Assembly (NCBI GenBank): GCA_963922205.1
Contig: CAWUHX010000242.1
Location: 310,001 to 374,000, forward strand
Source: Romanomermis culicivorax
Lineage: Eukaryota > Nematoda > Enoplea > Mermithida > Mermithidae
Length of the DNA stretch: 64,000 nucleotides
Reading direction: 5' to 3'
The notes below the pieces were generated by a model. It made no database searches, had not been told where the DNA came from, and was given only the letters and a program-made list of their open reading frames with translations. This document shows positions 1 through 16,362 of this stretch, piece after piece. Position 1 is the stretch's first letter. The number at the start of each line of letters is the position of its first letter. Position numbers and translations under genes: made by a program.

Positions 1-429
1 AAGTTTGTTTGAGAGTTTTCCTCGAAATTTTTACCACCACAACTTACATCCTGCAGCTCCCAATATCGCACTCGATTTTTCTACAGCGAAGAAAATCATG
101 CACACGCAGAAAATGATTGATTTCATGATGCTGAAAACGAATTAAATTAGCTTAATGCATAATAAATTTTTCCATGAGTTTTGATAATTTCAGTTTTAAA
201 AAAAACTGCATTCAGATCAAACATTGAACCAGAGCTCATGATTAGAAATCTACAGTATCAAAAAATCATGAAACTCCAAAAACACAAACATTACCAGATG
301 TTTGATCAACAAATCTAAATGAGCAATGTATAATCAGTATCTAGTTTTATATATATACTTATCAAATCATGCACGAGGATGCAAGGCGTAGGCGAATGTT
401 TTCGTTTTGACAAATTATTTCCATAATTA

Positions 430-1140
430 TTGCTAAAATTTTGTTTTGCAAGTTCGAAAATAGTCTTGATCATCAAGCATCAATTTTATATTTGCATGTT
501 TTTTTCATGATCCGGTTTTATCATCATGAGACGAAAATCACGGGTTTGCAATGAAAAAACAACAAAAATTGCATGAAATTTTGCGGATTCATGATCCATT
601 TTAATTATAATCATGGGATATAATGCGTTCTGTTTGTATCAAAAACATAAAAATCTGCATGCTAGAAATAATTTGAAATTTTAAGAATTCATAATTCGGT
701 TTCGTCATCCTCATGAAATGAAAATCATGCTTTTTGTTAGCATGAAAAAAATTGCTTGCCACAAAAAAAAAGATGAAATTTTGAAAATTGATGATCTGAT
801 TTTATCATCATCATGGAGCAAAAATCTTTCCTTCTGTTGCCAGAAAGACTACAAAGATCCGCTTGCGCAGAAAAAGTTTGTGGATTTTGAGACTTTTATG
901 ATTATCATCATGAAACGAAACTCATGCTTTTTGTTCGTAAGAAAATTACAGAAATTTCCATTCTACGAAAAAAGCAATTTTGAGAATTTATGATCCAGTT
1001 TTATCATAATCATGAAACGAAAATCGTGCCTTTTGTTTGTAGAAAAATACATAAATCTGTATGCCACATTAAAATATGAAATTTTGAGAATTTAAAATTA
1101 TAACAAAAAGAAAATCATGTTTTTAATCGCTACGCAAAGC
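430..1140. repeat. Degenerate tandem repeat, unit about 100 bp
   Basis: Five to six diverged units recur here. Each contains a variant of 'gattcatgatccggtttta', then 'atcatcatgaaacgaaaatc', then a T-rich stretch and 'gaaattttgagaatt'. Spacing is roughly 95-130 bp. The open frame at 718-993 is only an uninterrupted pass through this repeat and is not called as a gene. It lies just upstream of the CLIK gene and could overlap its promoter region. Nothing else is recognised in 1-1320. Confidence 0.6.
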
Positions 1141-1323
1141 ACAAAAATTGGCAAGCCAAAAAGTTCGAAATTTCGAGAACTGCTAGTCAGTTGAGCATTT
1201 TTCTAACGTCATCTTCCCGATGATTCTTGTTCTTTTCAACAGAAAAAACTTCTTTTCGAGTGCAAAGTAAATAGAATGAAAAATCTCTTCGAAAAGAATC
1301 TAGAATCTTCAAATTTTTGAAAT

Positions 1324-5713
<4,390 letters not shown>

Positions 5714-7277
5714 ATATTGTCACGCGGGATGTAGGAAATTGTGCTTGCTTAAAAAATTAGCATATTGTGTGTGATCAAATTTTCACGTCATGCAATGTAC
5801 ATTTGGTGGCTTTTTTCTAGCATTGATACGGTTTTCTATTGTTTATGAGCAAGTTCTCCGGTCGTTCAGTGACGAGCACAAAATTTTTCTTAATCGATTT
5901 TTTCTGATAAGCAGGTTCAATTCTCATGTTTATCCAGTAATCCAAAATTTTGTGTTTTTTCATCGTCACGTAGATTATGCAGATAATAAAGTACTGTGGA
6001 GGTAATATTCACTATGCTAAACACGTTCATATTTCTTCGCTATGGTAATTTGACTCTATAGCAGCTGAAGTTTTCATTGTGGTGAGTCGACATTTTTCAA
6101 GTCTTTCTTTATATAGCACATCCGGATGTAGATAATTGGATTTTTGATATAAGTCCCAGGAATCATGCTTACACAGTTCACGGAGATTCTTCGTGGTAAG
6201 ACAATCCTGAAATTTCCATTTTTCCGAGAAATGACAATAGTTTGTGCTACTTTCCTGTTATTGTTTCGTGGTCTGCTTTTACGGCTCAAGTTTACTATGA
6301 TGGCTTACTGTAGAATATAGTAATTATAAAATTTTTCCTGCATTTACCAATTCAGAGATTTAGATGCATTAAATTCAAAAGAGTCACGTTTGAGCTTTTA
6401 ATCAAAGGTGGAGCAGATGCGAAAAAATTCTTATCAAATTTTTCACCTTTCCTGTTAAAGACTAATCACAAGATTGAAAGTCAAACTGACATTTGCTTTT
6501 GATATCACGGGGCGAAAAGATGGTGAAAAAATTCCGCTTGGTTGCATTGTTATTTTTTATCTTATTGATTTTTTTCTATTTTCTTCTCGAGGAATGAAAT
6601 TGCAATTTTCTAGCCGGCGGGAAAGAGAGAAAAGGATCAGATTTTTAAGCCTTGATCTTTTTCATTTGGATTAGCTCATGGTAGAATGTATATATCCTAT
6701 TACTTGCAAATGTCCTGTTTCTTTCCTGATGTTGAAAAAGAGCCTAGAGGAAGAAAATTATTATAAAAATAATGACGTTTCGTAGTTGAAACTTTTGCGA
6801 AAACGAGTTCAAGTGCTTACTGTAGAATTCTTATTTAAATTACTTATCATGAGGAAAGTAGTGACGCCATCTGTTCTGTCAACAGGAAAATTGATCATGA
6901 AGGATTTCCTCAAGATTCTTAATAACTCTTCTGATACTTCAAAGAAACAAGTTCCTGAAACAATTATATTCTGTTATGGATAGTAGTTTGATATGAGTAC
7001 AGTTTTGAATCAAAAATACTCTTGAAAAGATCTAAGTAAGGTTTTTGGAATTTTTGAATGTTTTATGATATCGAGATTATTTGGAAGGAGTACCTTGAGG
7101 AAAAAATTTTTCCACTCTTTGTACTTTCACATTGGACAGAGCTGGGAGACGTCTCTGACAATAGGCAGTCTGATGTCGTACCATTTTTGATCTGTGAGCT
7201 CTTCAACATCACCAAACTTCAGAACAGTATATTTCATAGGGTATTGAAAACGAACGCTTTTTCTAAGGAAAATTAGT
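5714..7277. other. Gene-free stretch
   Basis: AT-rich DNA downstream of the CLIK stop. An AATAAA lies at about 5986, but it is too far from the stop to be a sure poly(A) signal. Short open frames in this stretch have no recognisable domain and no splice-site support. Confidence 0.5.
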
Positions 7278-8359
7278 AGTTATACCGGCCCGGACCCGTA
7301 CAGGGGGTTCACAAAAGATACCCGCGTACAAAACATATACATCAAACTTTGCCGCATTAACTGTGTGGCGCGGATATAGAGGGTGTAGAAAGTAAAGCTG
7401 AAGATAGAGGGAGCTTTAGAAAATATGGTCGACGATGTAATACCATCCTAATTTCATTAAGTGTGTGGGGTGATACAGGGGGTGTAGAAAGTACACCTGA
7501 AGCTTCAACGTGTAAAATTTGACTTCCATGTAAAAAGTATGTCCAAAGCTTCAACCCGTAAAATTCTACTTCCCTATAGAAATTACACCCATTTAAAGCT
7601 CGACCTCAATGTTCCTCGACCAACTTGAACGTTGAAACTGATGATGCAATGTCTCCCAAAAAATTGAAAAAATGGCTGAGGATCATGGAATCTAACGATC
7701 TAATGGTTTTACTCATTTTTTACAAAATCTTCACAAAAATATGGTTTGGGGCACTTATTTTACTATTCAGGACACATTTTTTGATGATTCTTTATGCTTG
7801 AGGATTGTTCTCAGGACACGTTTTCCACTCTTTCAGGACACGATTTTCCCTGCATTTTGTAAAAAATCATGTCCTGAAACAGTGAAAAACGTGTCCCAAA
7901 TGAGTAGAAAATGTGTCCCAAACTAAATTTGTTGTGAAAATTTAATAAAAAAGACGAGTAAAACCATTAGATCATTAGATTCTATGAACTTCAGCTGTTT
8001 TTTTCTCAATTTTTTTGGATGACATTGGGTCATCAATTTCAATGTTCAAGTTGGTCAAGGAACATTGAGGTCGAATTTTATCTGTTGAAGCTTTGGGCCT
8101 ACTTTCTTCGTGGAAGCCGAACCTTACATGTTAAAGCTTTGAGCAAATATTCTACATGGAAGATGAATTTTAACCATTGAAGCTTGGGACGTACTTTCTA
8201 CACCTCGATGTATTGTCCCACATGTTATATGAATTGGGATTGTGGGCTATATTTTCTACACCATCTGAATCGCTCCACACAGTTAAGGCGACAAACTTTG
8301 ATGTCTATGTTTTGTACAGGAGTATCTTTTGTGTACCCCCTGTGCGGACCCATTTGACT
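7278..8359. mobile_element. Foldback transposon, copy A (long inverted arms, unique loop)
   Basis: The left arm starts AGTTATAC and then reaches CCCGTACAGGGGGTTCACAA and ACATATACATCAAA. The right arm is its diverged complement, ending in GTGTACCCCCTGTGCGGACC. Homology between the arms continues for about 450 bp on each side, including both copies of 'gatgcaatgtc' and 'aaccattagat'. Only a central loop of about 190 bp is left, itself a smaller palindrome built on 'ggacacg/cgtgtcc'. There is no transposase. The same TIR bounds copy B at 16741-17440. The target duplication is not certain. Confidence 0.75.
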
Positions 8360-9405
8360 ACTCAAATTTTTGTAGTGTTTATAACCATCTATTCAATGCT
8401 TGTCTCAGCATCTTTTAATCTTAGCCCACATAGGCGACATTAGCACATTTATAAAATTTAAGCATGAATTGACGTATGAGCAACATTAGACTATTTTTGT
8501 CCTGTAAAGTGCTCTTTTCTTATCACGACTTCACATGAAGCCTAGTGTCTTAAATCAGGCATATTTTCGCCTCCATTCTCTGCACAAACATGCTAATCAA
8601 AGCGTTTCTAAGAATCCATGGGTCTTTTCCTCTTTGTTTTTTAGAATGCTAATTAATGAACAGCTATACGAGGAAAATATTAGTCTTTTTTGGTTGCATA
8701 GATAAAAAAGTCTTTATTTTCTAACGCAAAATACAGACTAGACTATTTTTCTAGAATGTTCGATCCTTTTTTTATTGGGAAATTTTCCAGTTGGATGTTT
8801 AACACCTTTCACCATATTTTTATTGATCAAGGCAGGAAGTTAATCGTCAAGTGTCGCAATATAGTTTTTTAACTATAAAAATGTCAAGCGAATTTTCTTT
8901 ACCTTATGATAAATTACCATATCCGTAAAAATCAATAAAATTTTAAGTATCTATAGTGTGTTTTTTCCGAATGCTATTTGCTCAATAAAAGTTCCAAGCA
9001 AATACTTCATGCCAAGCAATCTCGTTAATGATTACTGTATTAAAACTATGCGCAAAAATCTATTTCGAGCTCCAGGCGGCACAATTCTTATCAGAATGGT
9101 ATTTTTCCTATTGAAGTGTGTATTCAATCGTTTTAAGCAGAATGAGTTACTTAATTTGATGTCAGATTGATTTATTCATGTAAGCACAAATAAAACGACT
9201 GATTTTTAGAAAATTTTGGCGTAGAAAAGTGAATAATTTGTTTCCTGAGCAAAGTGAGAAAATAAACCATAAAGACGAATGTTCAAATCAGTAATCCACG
9301 TGGAGTAAAGCACATCAATTGATGAACTATTTTATTGAGAACAAAAATAATGGTTTTTTTCCAGCTGCTGAAATATGTGTTTTTTCGAAGGAAATCGTAG
9401 ACTGT
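8360..9405. other. Gene-free stretch
   Basis: AT-rich sequence with no recognisable gene, RNA or repeat. A 70-codon frame at 8958 has no domain or splice context and is treated as chance. Confidence 0.45.
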
Positions 9406-9409
9406 TGTT

Positions 9410-9945
9410 GACAATCAAAATTGTGTGAAGATTTGCCGCTTCTTCAGAGGCAATATTTGGGTATATCTGAAACCAAACAAAACTGAGATTCATCCAGCCA
9501 AATCACTGATTTCCAATATTCAATTGGCTGTTCCAAATTTAACTTTGCCCAATTTTTTGTTTTAATCAAATTCATTTTGATAGCATAAGTTTGTGCTTAC
9601 AACTACTGGTGCTAAATGCCGCTTAACACTATTTTGGCTCAATTTAACACCACTTAAGCATTCAAAATCGGCAGACAATTGACCCAACGACTGTCTGTGA
9701 GTTCCAAGTGCAAGTTGCCTATCCTGCCTAACATTCATTTTCTTCAGTCCACCTGATCCCTTTTTTCTTTCCAACGTTCCAAAAGCATTTTCCTTTGTTA
9801 ACAAACGTTGAATAGCACTTTTTAATGTTTTGACGCCATACTCCAATGACATTCGATCGATTATTTGATGTTCTGATAAACCTGATTTTGCAAATGCTGA
9901 AATTTTAGAGCGATTTTTGATAGACAAATGATTATTTTTGGGCAT
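9410..9945 (-). pseudogene. Tc1/mariner-type transposase, truncated and broken
   Basis: The frame from 9945 down to 9562 encodes an N-terminal helix-turn-helix region. It begins MPKNNHLSIKNRSKISAF and contains GLSEHQIIDRM and a second HTH ending SVKRHL, as in Tc1-family DNA-binding domains. After the stop at 9562 a different frame carries YWKSVIWLDESQF, the classic Tc1 block with the first catalytic Asp (W-x-x-V-x-W-x-D-E-S-x-F), at about 9475-9520. This ends at a TGA at 9444-9446. The remaining catalytic residues are missing. At least one frameshift and one stop make it non-functional. Terminal repeats were not found. Confidence 0.8.
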
Positions 9946-11039
9946 GGCACTGACTCTGAAATTGAAAAATCTAAATCTAATTAACCTGAATTAATCAAAT
10001 AAGATTTCAAAAAATGTTTGTAGATCATACTCGAATCATAGATATTGAATGATCAGTGATGTGATCACAGAATTGAAAAACAGCGATTTTCACATGTTCA
10101 AATTGCATCTAAAGTGATCATTAGATGCCAAAATGTTCAGATGACCTTTCAAGTACAATAATGAATCTTATTTCTGAATTCAAAGATATTCAATGTTTTT
10201 ATAAATTTAGGTTACATGAAATGACGCTAGTGACTTCAAAGCTCTGGAAAACAGACGCAAGTTTAAAAAATCAATATTTCACGAACAGGAAACCCCTGTG
10301 TCTTAAAATTAATGCTACCGTAAGAACAGTCGTTGTACTTTATTTTGCAAAAATCCAGACTTGATTATCTACAGTATTTAGTGAAATATCCACAATCTAG
10401 TGTAAAATTCTGCAAGTTTTGTAGGTAGTCCATTTTTATCGAGAGTTAGATGGATGATCATCAAGCAGTGTGCGGCTGAAAATAAAAAAAATAGAAATTA
10501 TGAATTCATTAATTTAAATTCTCGTTGGAATTTAGTATATCGTGACTTGAAAAAAAAGAAAATTCAAATGTCAAAATTTGAATATCAATCTTTTCACTTC
10601 TTCTTCCATCCAGCAAAAAAATGAAGCATTTCTCTCATGGACCTTTATTATTTCCTTACTTATCAGCTATACAGCATCTAATCCATATTCAGTCCCTTTC
10701 TGTTTGAACTGGAACGATAACAGCTGATTTTTTCATTTAATCTGGCGATTTGATGTGTATGTTTCCTCCTTAACTGCTATGTTCGCAGAAAAGTTCCCAG
10801 CTACAGTAATTCAAGAAATTATATCGAGCATATTCAGTACATGCAGTTGTTGCATTCAACTCTTTCCACAAAAATGGCATTAAGAAACATACTATAAATG
10901 CTAGTTCATTATCAAAAAACTGTGATACTTTTGTTAGGTACCACTACGATTACAGTTGGTGATAATGATGCTAGGTTTGAGAACCATGCCTATTTTTTCA
11001 GCCGTCCAAATAGCCTAGCTGATCATTTGTATTCCTTGA
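9946..11039. other. Gene-free stretch
   Basis: AT-rich with no supported feature. The 79-codon frame at 10125 resembles nothing I recognise and lacks splice or codon-use support. Confidence 0.45.
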
Positions 11040-12130
11040 TGATTGAGCAAATTAAACGCCTGGGTGTCGCAGACTAAAATCAATGTGGCCGATGCAACAG
11101 AAAAAGAATGCTCAATGAGGGACTCAAACCGTCCACTCTATACATAAAATGGAAATGCTTTACTGACTGGATAGTTCGGAAATTGTCTCGTTGTTGTGGT
11201 AGTGGTGGCAGTGATAGTGTGTGAAGAGCCCATGCGAATAGTTTTCACACACTGAGTAGTTGTCGAAGTGGGACCTAATCAGCTACTCCACTAAATCACC
11301 TAATAATCTTGTGCAACAGTTTAGTCTGTTCCAATCTCAATACTAGATCAACAGCTAGGTAATTTCGAATCAATGGGTTATTAGAAGTCAGGCAGAGAAT
11401 GGAGTCGTGAAAGTCAGGCAGAGAATGGAGTCGTAAATGTAGACTTGCATGCAGGGCGATACTCCAGAAGTCCAGGTCCTAACCTGCATTCCCTCCCCTG
11501 CGAGAATCGAAATAAATGTCCAGGTGTATTTCAGGGCTACTCGCCTCCACAAAATAATAATCAATAATAAAATATAATAAATGCCCAGTCAGCCTGCCGA
11601 TTTATTTTTACTAAACAAACAATGACCAAAAACGTGAACACAACCTTTTTATGCATGTCGTCCATGCAAATCAGCATCAACACAATTTGCGTCAACTTTG
11701 GCTAATTTTCATAACCTGGAAATAGGCTATGTCCATCCCCAACATAGTAACTGCTGTTCTCGTATGTCCGCATCAACGCTCAGGGAGGGGCTCGAACCCT
11801 TGACGTTCTGCATACAAGGCAGGGGCTCTATCCAACTGCACTAACCAGGCCCCTTGGATGGTTCAGAAATTGTGGTGGTTGTGAGTGCGGGGCATGTGGC
11901 ATAATGAATAGCCGGATGCACCACTACAACACTCTATGACCAACTGTGTAGCCCTACATCGCCTGTTGTGACTGCAGCAGTTCCAACCACAGGAATCCTG
12001 GTCACGGCCCCATGACTTGGATATAGCACATCAAGTCTGTAGGTTTCATAGGAAATACACGACTGCACTCTACTCCTTGTGCATTGCCACGCACGACAAC
12101 AAGCGGAGTGGTGCCGTTTGATCTCGTGTC
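11040..12130. repeat. tRNA-related (SINE-like) repeats, two diverged copies
   Basis: Segments 11040-11280 and 11740-12130 are related. Both contain a reverse-oriented T-loop-like GGTTTGAGTCCC or GGGTTCGAGCCCC, then on the plus strand 'ggatagttcggaaattgt' or 'ggatggttcagaaattgt', then a G-rich segment. The second continues with 'catcgcctgttgtgactgca', shared with 24247-24430. The arrangement suggests tRNA-derived SINEs or degraded tRNA-containing duplications. The DNA between them contains 'aaataaatgtccaggtg...', similar in style to the split repeat at 3.8-5.3 kb. Confidence 0.45.
11778..11853 (-). tRNA. tRNA-like sequence (degenerate, probable SINE head)
   Basis: Read on the minus strand from 11853 it starts GGGGCCTGGTTAGTGCAG, with a D-arm-like GTTGGATAGAGC. 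An anticodon-like arm has loop CTTGTAT (TGT in the anticodon position), and the T-loop is GGGTTCGAGCCCC. The acceptor strands do not pair well, so I read it as a tRNA-derived repeat and not a working tRNA-Thr. Confidence 0.35.
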
Positions 12131-13254
12131 AAGCTTTGGCTGCATTTACTGAATTTGTAAGATGAGCAGAATTCCTTTCTGAACAATCCATAGATCTCGT
12201 TGAGATCTATTAAAAATGATTTAAAATGATGTAGCTTAATTTTTAACAGAGTTATATTTAGTTGAAAATTGGCAAAAAATGTGTGGGTCTATGAATGGCG
12301 AAAGATCCAATGAGGCATGACACTATAAGGATTGACAGATTGATAGCTCTTTCTCAATTTTTTAGATATTCAATGACGCATTCAACCGTATAACTTCTTT
12401 AGAAGGATTCTCCAGTGATCAATAATGCGCTTCAAGGCATTCACTATATTTTCAGGGGAACTAATCTTCCCTGATTAATGGGGGATGGGTTTGCTTGGCA
12501 CGAAAAACTGCCAAGCAAGATTTCTTTTTTTAGAATGTCAATTAGTTTCACATACAAGATTATGTCTTATTTTTAAAATTTTGGTTTTTTTCACATTGAG
12601 CTAATCTTACATAATTGCGTTTTTTCTTTTTTTTTTTGAGAAACATGATATAATTATGCGATGTAGTGCAGAGCGATCATGTAATATATAATTTATCTTG
12701 GTATTCGAAAATGAGAAAGTTTGATGCCTCGCAAAACTTCATCATTAACTTTTTGTTGACGATTTAATGATAAACGGAGCTCACTTTTTTGCTCTAGAGG
12801 AAAAAATGCGGCCATTGATGAGAGTGGTGCAAAGATGTTCCATTTGCATAATTTCTAATCTAGAATGATCAATTATCAGATCATTTTTCGGCATGCTAGA
12901 AGAAGAATGGTGTTTGATTGAGAAAATGCGCTTTTTTTGTGTATAGATGAGGATGTTTTATATGTCGACCGCCATAGAGCGTTTTGTCGCAGATTTTCTT
13001 TTTTGAATGCGTCACTTTTCGTGTCCATTTCTGATAATGTGAAAACATAGTTCACTCAAGTATAAAACGTCATCCTTCTACAATAACCAAGGTTGACGAC
13101 AACAGTTATTTTAGTTCAGCATCGAGGAAAATTTAGATGTGTTAGGTTGCTCTTGGATACTGTACATTTGGTTGACAAGAAAGTAATGTAAATTTTTGAT
13201 CGTGTGTTATCTATCAAATTTTTTCTCAAAATAAATGGGATTGTTAGGTTTAGA
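12131..13254. other. Gene-free stretch
   Basis: AT-rich. At about 12180-12270 there is one unit of the 'catagatctcgttgagatctatt' repeat that is abundant at 21.7-24.2 kb. Nothing else is supported. Confidence 0.45.
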
Positions 13255-13540
13255 TCTCTGCTTAGGTCCAAAGACGTCAGCAATATAACTAAAGAGTATA
13301 TTCTCTTGTACCAAGCTCACTACTGTAAATCACTCAAATGAACTTCCTGTTGGTAAAGGCTGATAGAGTGCAACAGTTCTTTAGCAGAGCTAAACACAAC
13401 CTTCAGTCATTATTGAGCAACTGGAATCCAACAGCTTGCACCGGAAAAGCTACCAGAGTACTCCCAAGAACCTTAACCAATGGTGAGGCGGTGTTGCAGA
13501 GGAATGTGTGTGCAATAAACAGTCGATAAATAAACACGCC
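13255..13540. repeat. Dispersed repeat copy 2 (partner of 3838-5285)
   Basis: Matches the 3.8-kb repeat through 'ctctgcttaggtc', 'aaagacgtcagcaatataac' and 'gtgcaacagttct'. Here it is uninterrupted. Just downstream (about 13670-13740) one plus frame reads CKYIPNKIADCLFARAS, which faintly resembles the RNase H/LSR motif ending of reverse-transcribing elements. That is too short to call. Confidence 0.5.
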
Positions 13541-15124
13541 AATTCGGAGGGGCGGCTCGCACAAAATACACTAGTTATGAGAATGATTATAACATGTCAC
13601 ATATAGCCTTTTATAGGCAGTCATGCCCATACGCCTTCTGAACATCTTCACAATTTGTATGGATGGGATGCCTGCTACTGTAAGTACATCCCCAACAAGA
13701 TTGCAGATTGTTTGTTTGCAAGAGCAAGCACTTTTGTTTTGAAAGATGAGATCGATTTTCAATTGACTAGACATTCAAGCTTTATATACCCCATAACTCC
13801 ATCAAAAATTGAGATGTCTTATTTTAATTCACGTTTTATTTGGATAGATCTATAAATTGACATCCCATTACTTCCATTTTGCGTTAGAAAATTTCTGATG
13901 GGCATGTAGAATGTACATTTTGACGCACAAAGATATCAGACAAAATTTCGATCCATCTTCATCAAAAATTGTGATACAATGATCTAGATGGTATCAAAGA
14001 AAATGAGATCTCATAATAAATTGATCTTTTACAATCACCAAATTTAGTGGTGACTCATTTTCCTAATAACTCTTATGCTTCTCCGCAGGGAAATTTTGGA
14101 TAAAAAAAACTTCACCAAATGTGCTATGATCATTATGTGAATCAGTTTTTTTCCCGACATATTACCTATAATTTTGTCTTTCCTTCCATGCTCCATGATC
14201 AACAAATCAAAAGCCGTTTTGTTTTTTTGGTCATTGACTTTTGCTGAAATGAAAATCAGGAAAAAAATCTCCCTCTCATGGAAGATTATTCCTCAGTGGG
14301 AAAAGCCAGAGTTTTGCAAATATCCTCCGGGAAAAATGTTATTCTTTGATGAGCAAAGTTGATAGCCGAGATTTGCTCAAAAAATTGCTACATTGACTTG
14401 ACAGGGACGATTTTGATGATCTAGGAATGTCGCATGGATCTTTGCTACATTTTCCATACTTTTTTCTTTTCTACTACAAAAATGATCAATTAGGCTTGTT
14501 AGCTACAGAAAGTTCAGTTCATTCAGCAGCTTAATTTGACTAATTACACAAATTTAAGAGGAAGTGTTTATTTGCTTGTCCGATAATTTAGTCACATTTT
14601 GCCAGCAGGGTGGCCTAGGAAAATGTGATTAGAAATTAGAGGAAGTAATGCTATGGTCACATTTTCATTATTTAAGAGTATGAGAACCTAGAGTGAATCA
14701 TTTTTAACCATTCTACTAATGCAGTTTAAATGGTCAGGTAAATTTGACTCACATGAGTTTAATGATTTTTGTAGGGGCATGCAATGAATTTGGAAAAGAA
14801 ATAGTTGCATTTTTCCACATCAAAAAAGTTCCTACAGTAGGAACTCTATTTTTACTTCTTTTTTGGTTTTTGCTGTTAAGATTCTCTGATAATAGTAAGC
14901 CACTGGTGGCTCTAGCGCGCCTTTGTTCATGGGTCATTTCCTTTTGTTATAGCTCTCATTTGTGGCCCTTATATAACCCATGGTGGCAGTTGAGACATTG
15001 TACATTTAATAAAAATCCTGACTCATATACTTATCGCCATGTGACTAGTGACTGTAGCGACTTTTGTTGCGGAAGTGACGAATGACGGCAATTAAGGTCT
15101 TGGTGGCTCTTGCGAATCTGGAGG
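13541..15124. other. Gene-free stretch
   Basis: Beyond the faint retroelement-like scrap near 13.7 kb, no gene or RNA is recognised. Open frames at 14174 and 14744 are hydrophobic or low-complexity and lack exon signals. Confidence 0.4.
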
Positions 15125-15780
15125 CAGTAAAGACTAACTTCCATGCATTGGGCGGCGAGTGTCCTCCACCAGGTGCAGTTTGATGCGGCAATCTCGGCCT
15201 CTTCCCATGATACACCAAGCGCCCGCGGATCTTCTATGAAGGTCCATTGCCATGTGGTTCCAGGGTGCCCTTGTTTCCGTCTTCCTCACGGTGGCGTCCA
15301 TGTGACGACACTTCTCAGGAGTCGTGAATCCTGTTGTCGTAAGATATGCCCTGCAAATCATAACCGGCATTCAATCAGAATGTCATTGAGGGGGCGGGTG
15401 GCAGTTCTATGGTGGATTTCTTCATTGGTGATGCAGTCCTGGTATGAGCTGCAGGTATTGTTGTTGGGCGATGTTAAGCCTCTTCGCGATCCTTGCCAAC
15501 GTCTTCCACATTTCACAAGCATAAATTGCAGTTGGGAGGAGGATGGTTTTGAGTAGACGAATTTTTGTCCCTATGTTCATCTTTGGGGTCAACAAAATCG
15601 GTTTAAGCTGCTGAAAGACTGCTCCTGCCTTATCCGTGTGACATCTACATCATGGTTGGCATCGTCTTCATTCACCCCAGGCTGATAAAAATTGCTGACA
15701 GTAGTGACCCCCTGATAATGGCGCTGTTGGTGGCATAGTGGCTGCAGGGGAGCTGATTGAGACATACTTTGACTTTCTGT
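15125..15780 (-). pseudogene. LINE reverse-transcriptase C-terminal remnant
   Basis: On the minus strand, pieces in several frames follow the order of a non-LTR retrotransposon tail. About 15590-15500 gives NIGTKIRLLKTILLPTAIYA and CEMWKT (the Y-A/G-C-E-x-W block). About 15440 gives CITNEEIHHRTATRPLNDIL. About 15360 gives FAGHILR. About 15260-15150 gives GTTWQWTF and PRALGVSWEEAEIAASN, then TWWRTLAAQCM. Such R-L-x-F-x-G-H-x-L-R and R-P-x-T-T-W endings are typical of LINE ORF2. At least three frame changes and several stops interrupt it. It is GC-richer than its surroundings, which fits a foreign insert. Confidence 0.8.
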
Positions 15781-16362
15781 CCGTTATTTTTCATTGGTCA
15801 ACTTCCTTTGTCACGTGGCATAAACGTCAACCCTTTTTGTATGCTGTACATCATATACAGGTCAAGTTGTGAGTGTGCAGCAGTGCGAAATCTGTCGTGC
15901 TTATGCAAATTTTCGCAATTTTTTAAATTGACGACAAATTCCTGATTTTAGATTTTCAGGTTTTCTATCTATAGTTTCATTTTGGACCTGAAATTTACGG
16001 TATTACTGTACTAATGAAAAAATTACCGTAATTTTCTAGAGCGCGTTTTCTACCCCTAGAATCGTGGGTTTTAAGCCTATCAGATTTTCAAAGAAAACAG
16101 AGCTTGATTAATGTTTGAAGAAAAACATTCAACAAATAAAAGGCTACAATAAACTTGTTATTTTCTCATACATGTTTTCTTCGAGACGAGATTTCTTTTT
16201 TTTATTAGCAATCCTTTGCTAATGAATTAATGAATGCAAAATTTACTAATAGGCAACCAAAAAGGTCGAATATCTTTAATTTCCTGACTTTTCCTCTTGA
16301 GCAGAATATGACCTTTAAGATTATTCTTATATAAGAATCATTTGCTGCAACGAGAGCATCAA

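Noticed and set aside
718..993. 91-codon open frame at the left end
   Set aside because: It runs through a degenerate tandem repeat and has no domain or splice context.
13655..13760. Retroelement RNase H-like peptide CKYIPNKIADCLFARAS
   Set aside because: Too short and isolated to distinguish from chance; mentioned only as a hint.
14744..15085. 113-codon frame with hydrophobic segment
   Set aside because: No family resemblance, no splice signals and biased composition; judged chance.
15143..15556. 137-codon plus-strand frame
   Set aside because: It is the antisense of the LINE remnant, whose minus-strand motifs are clear.
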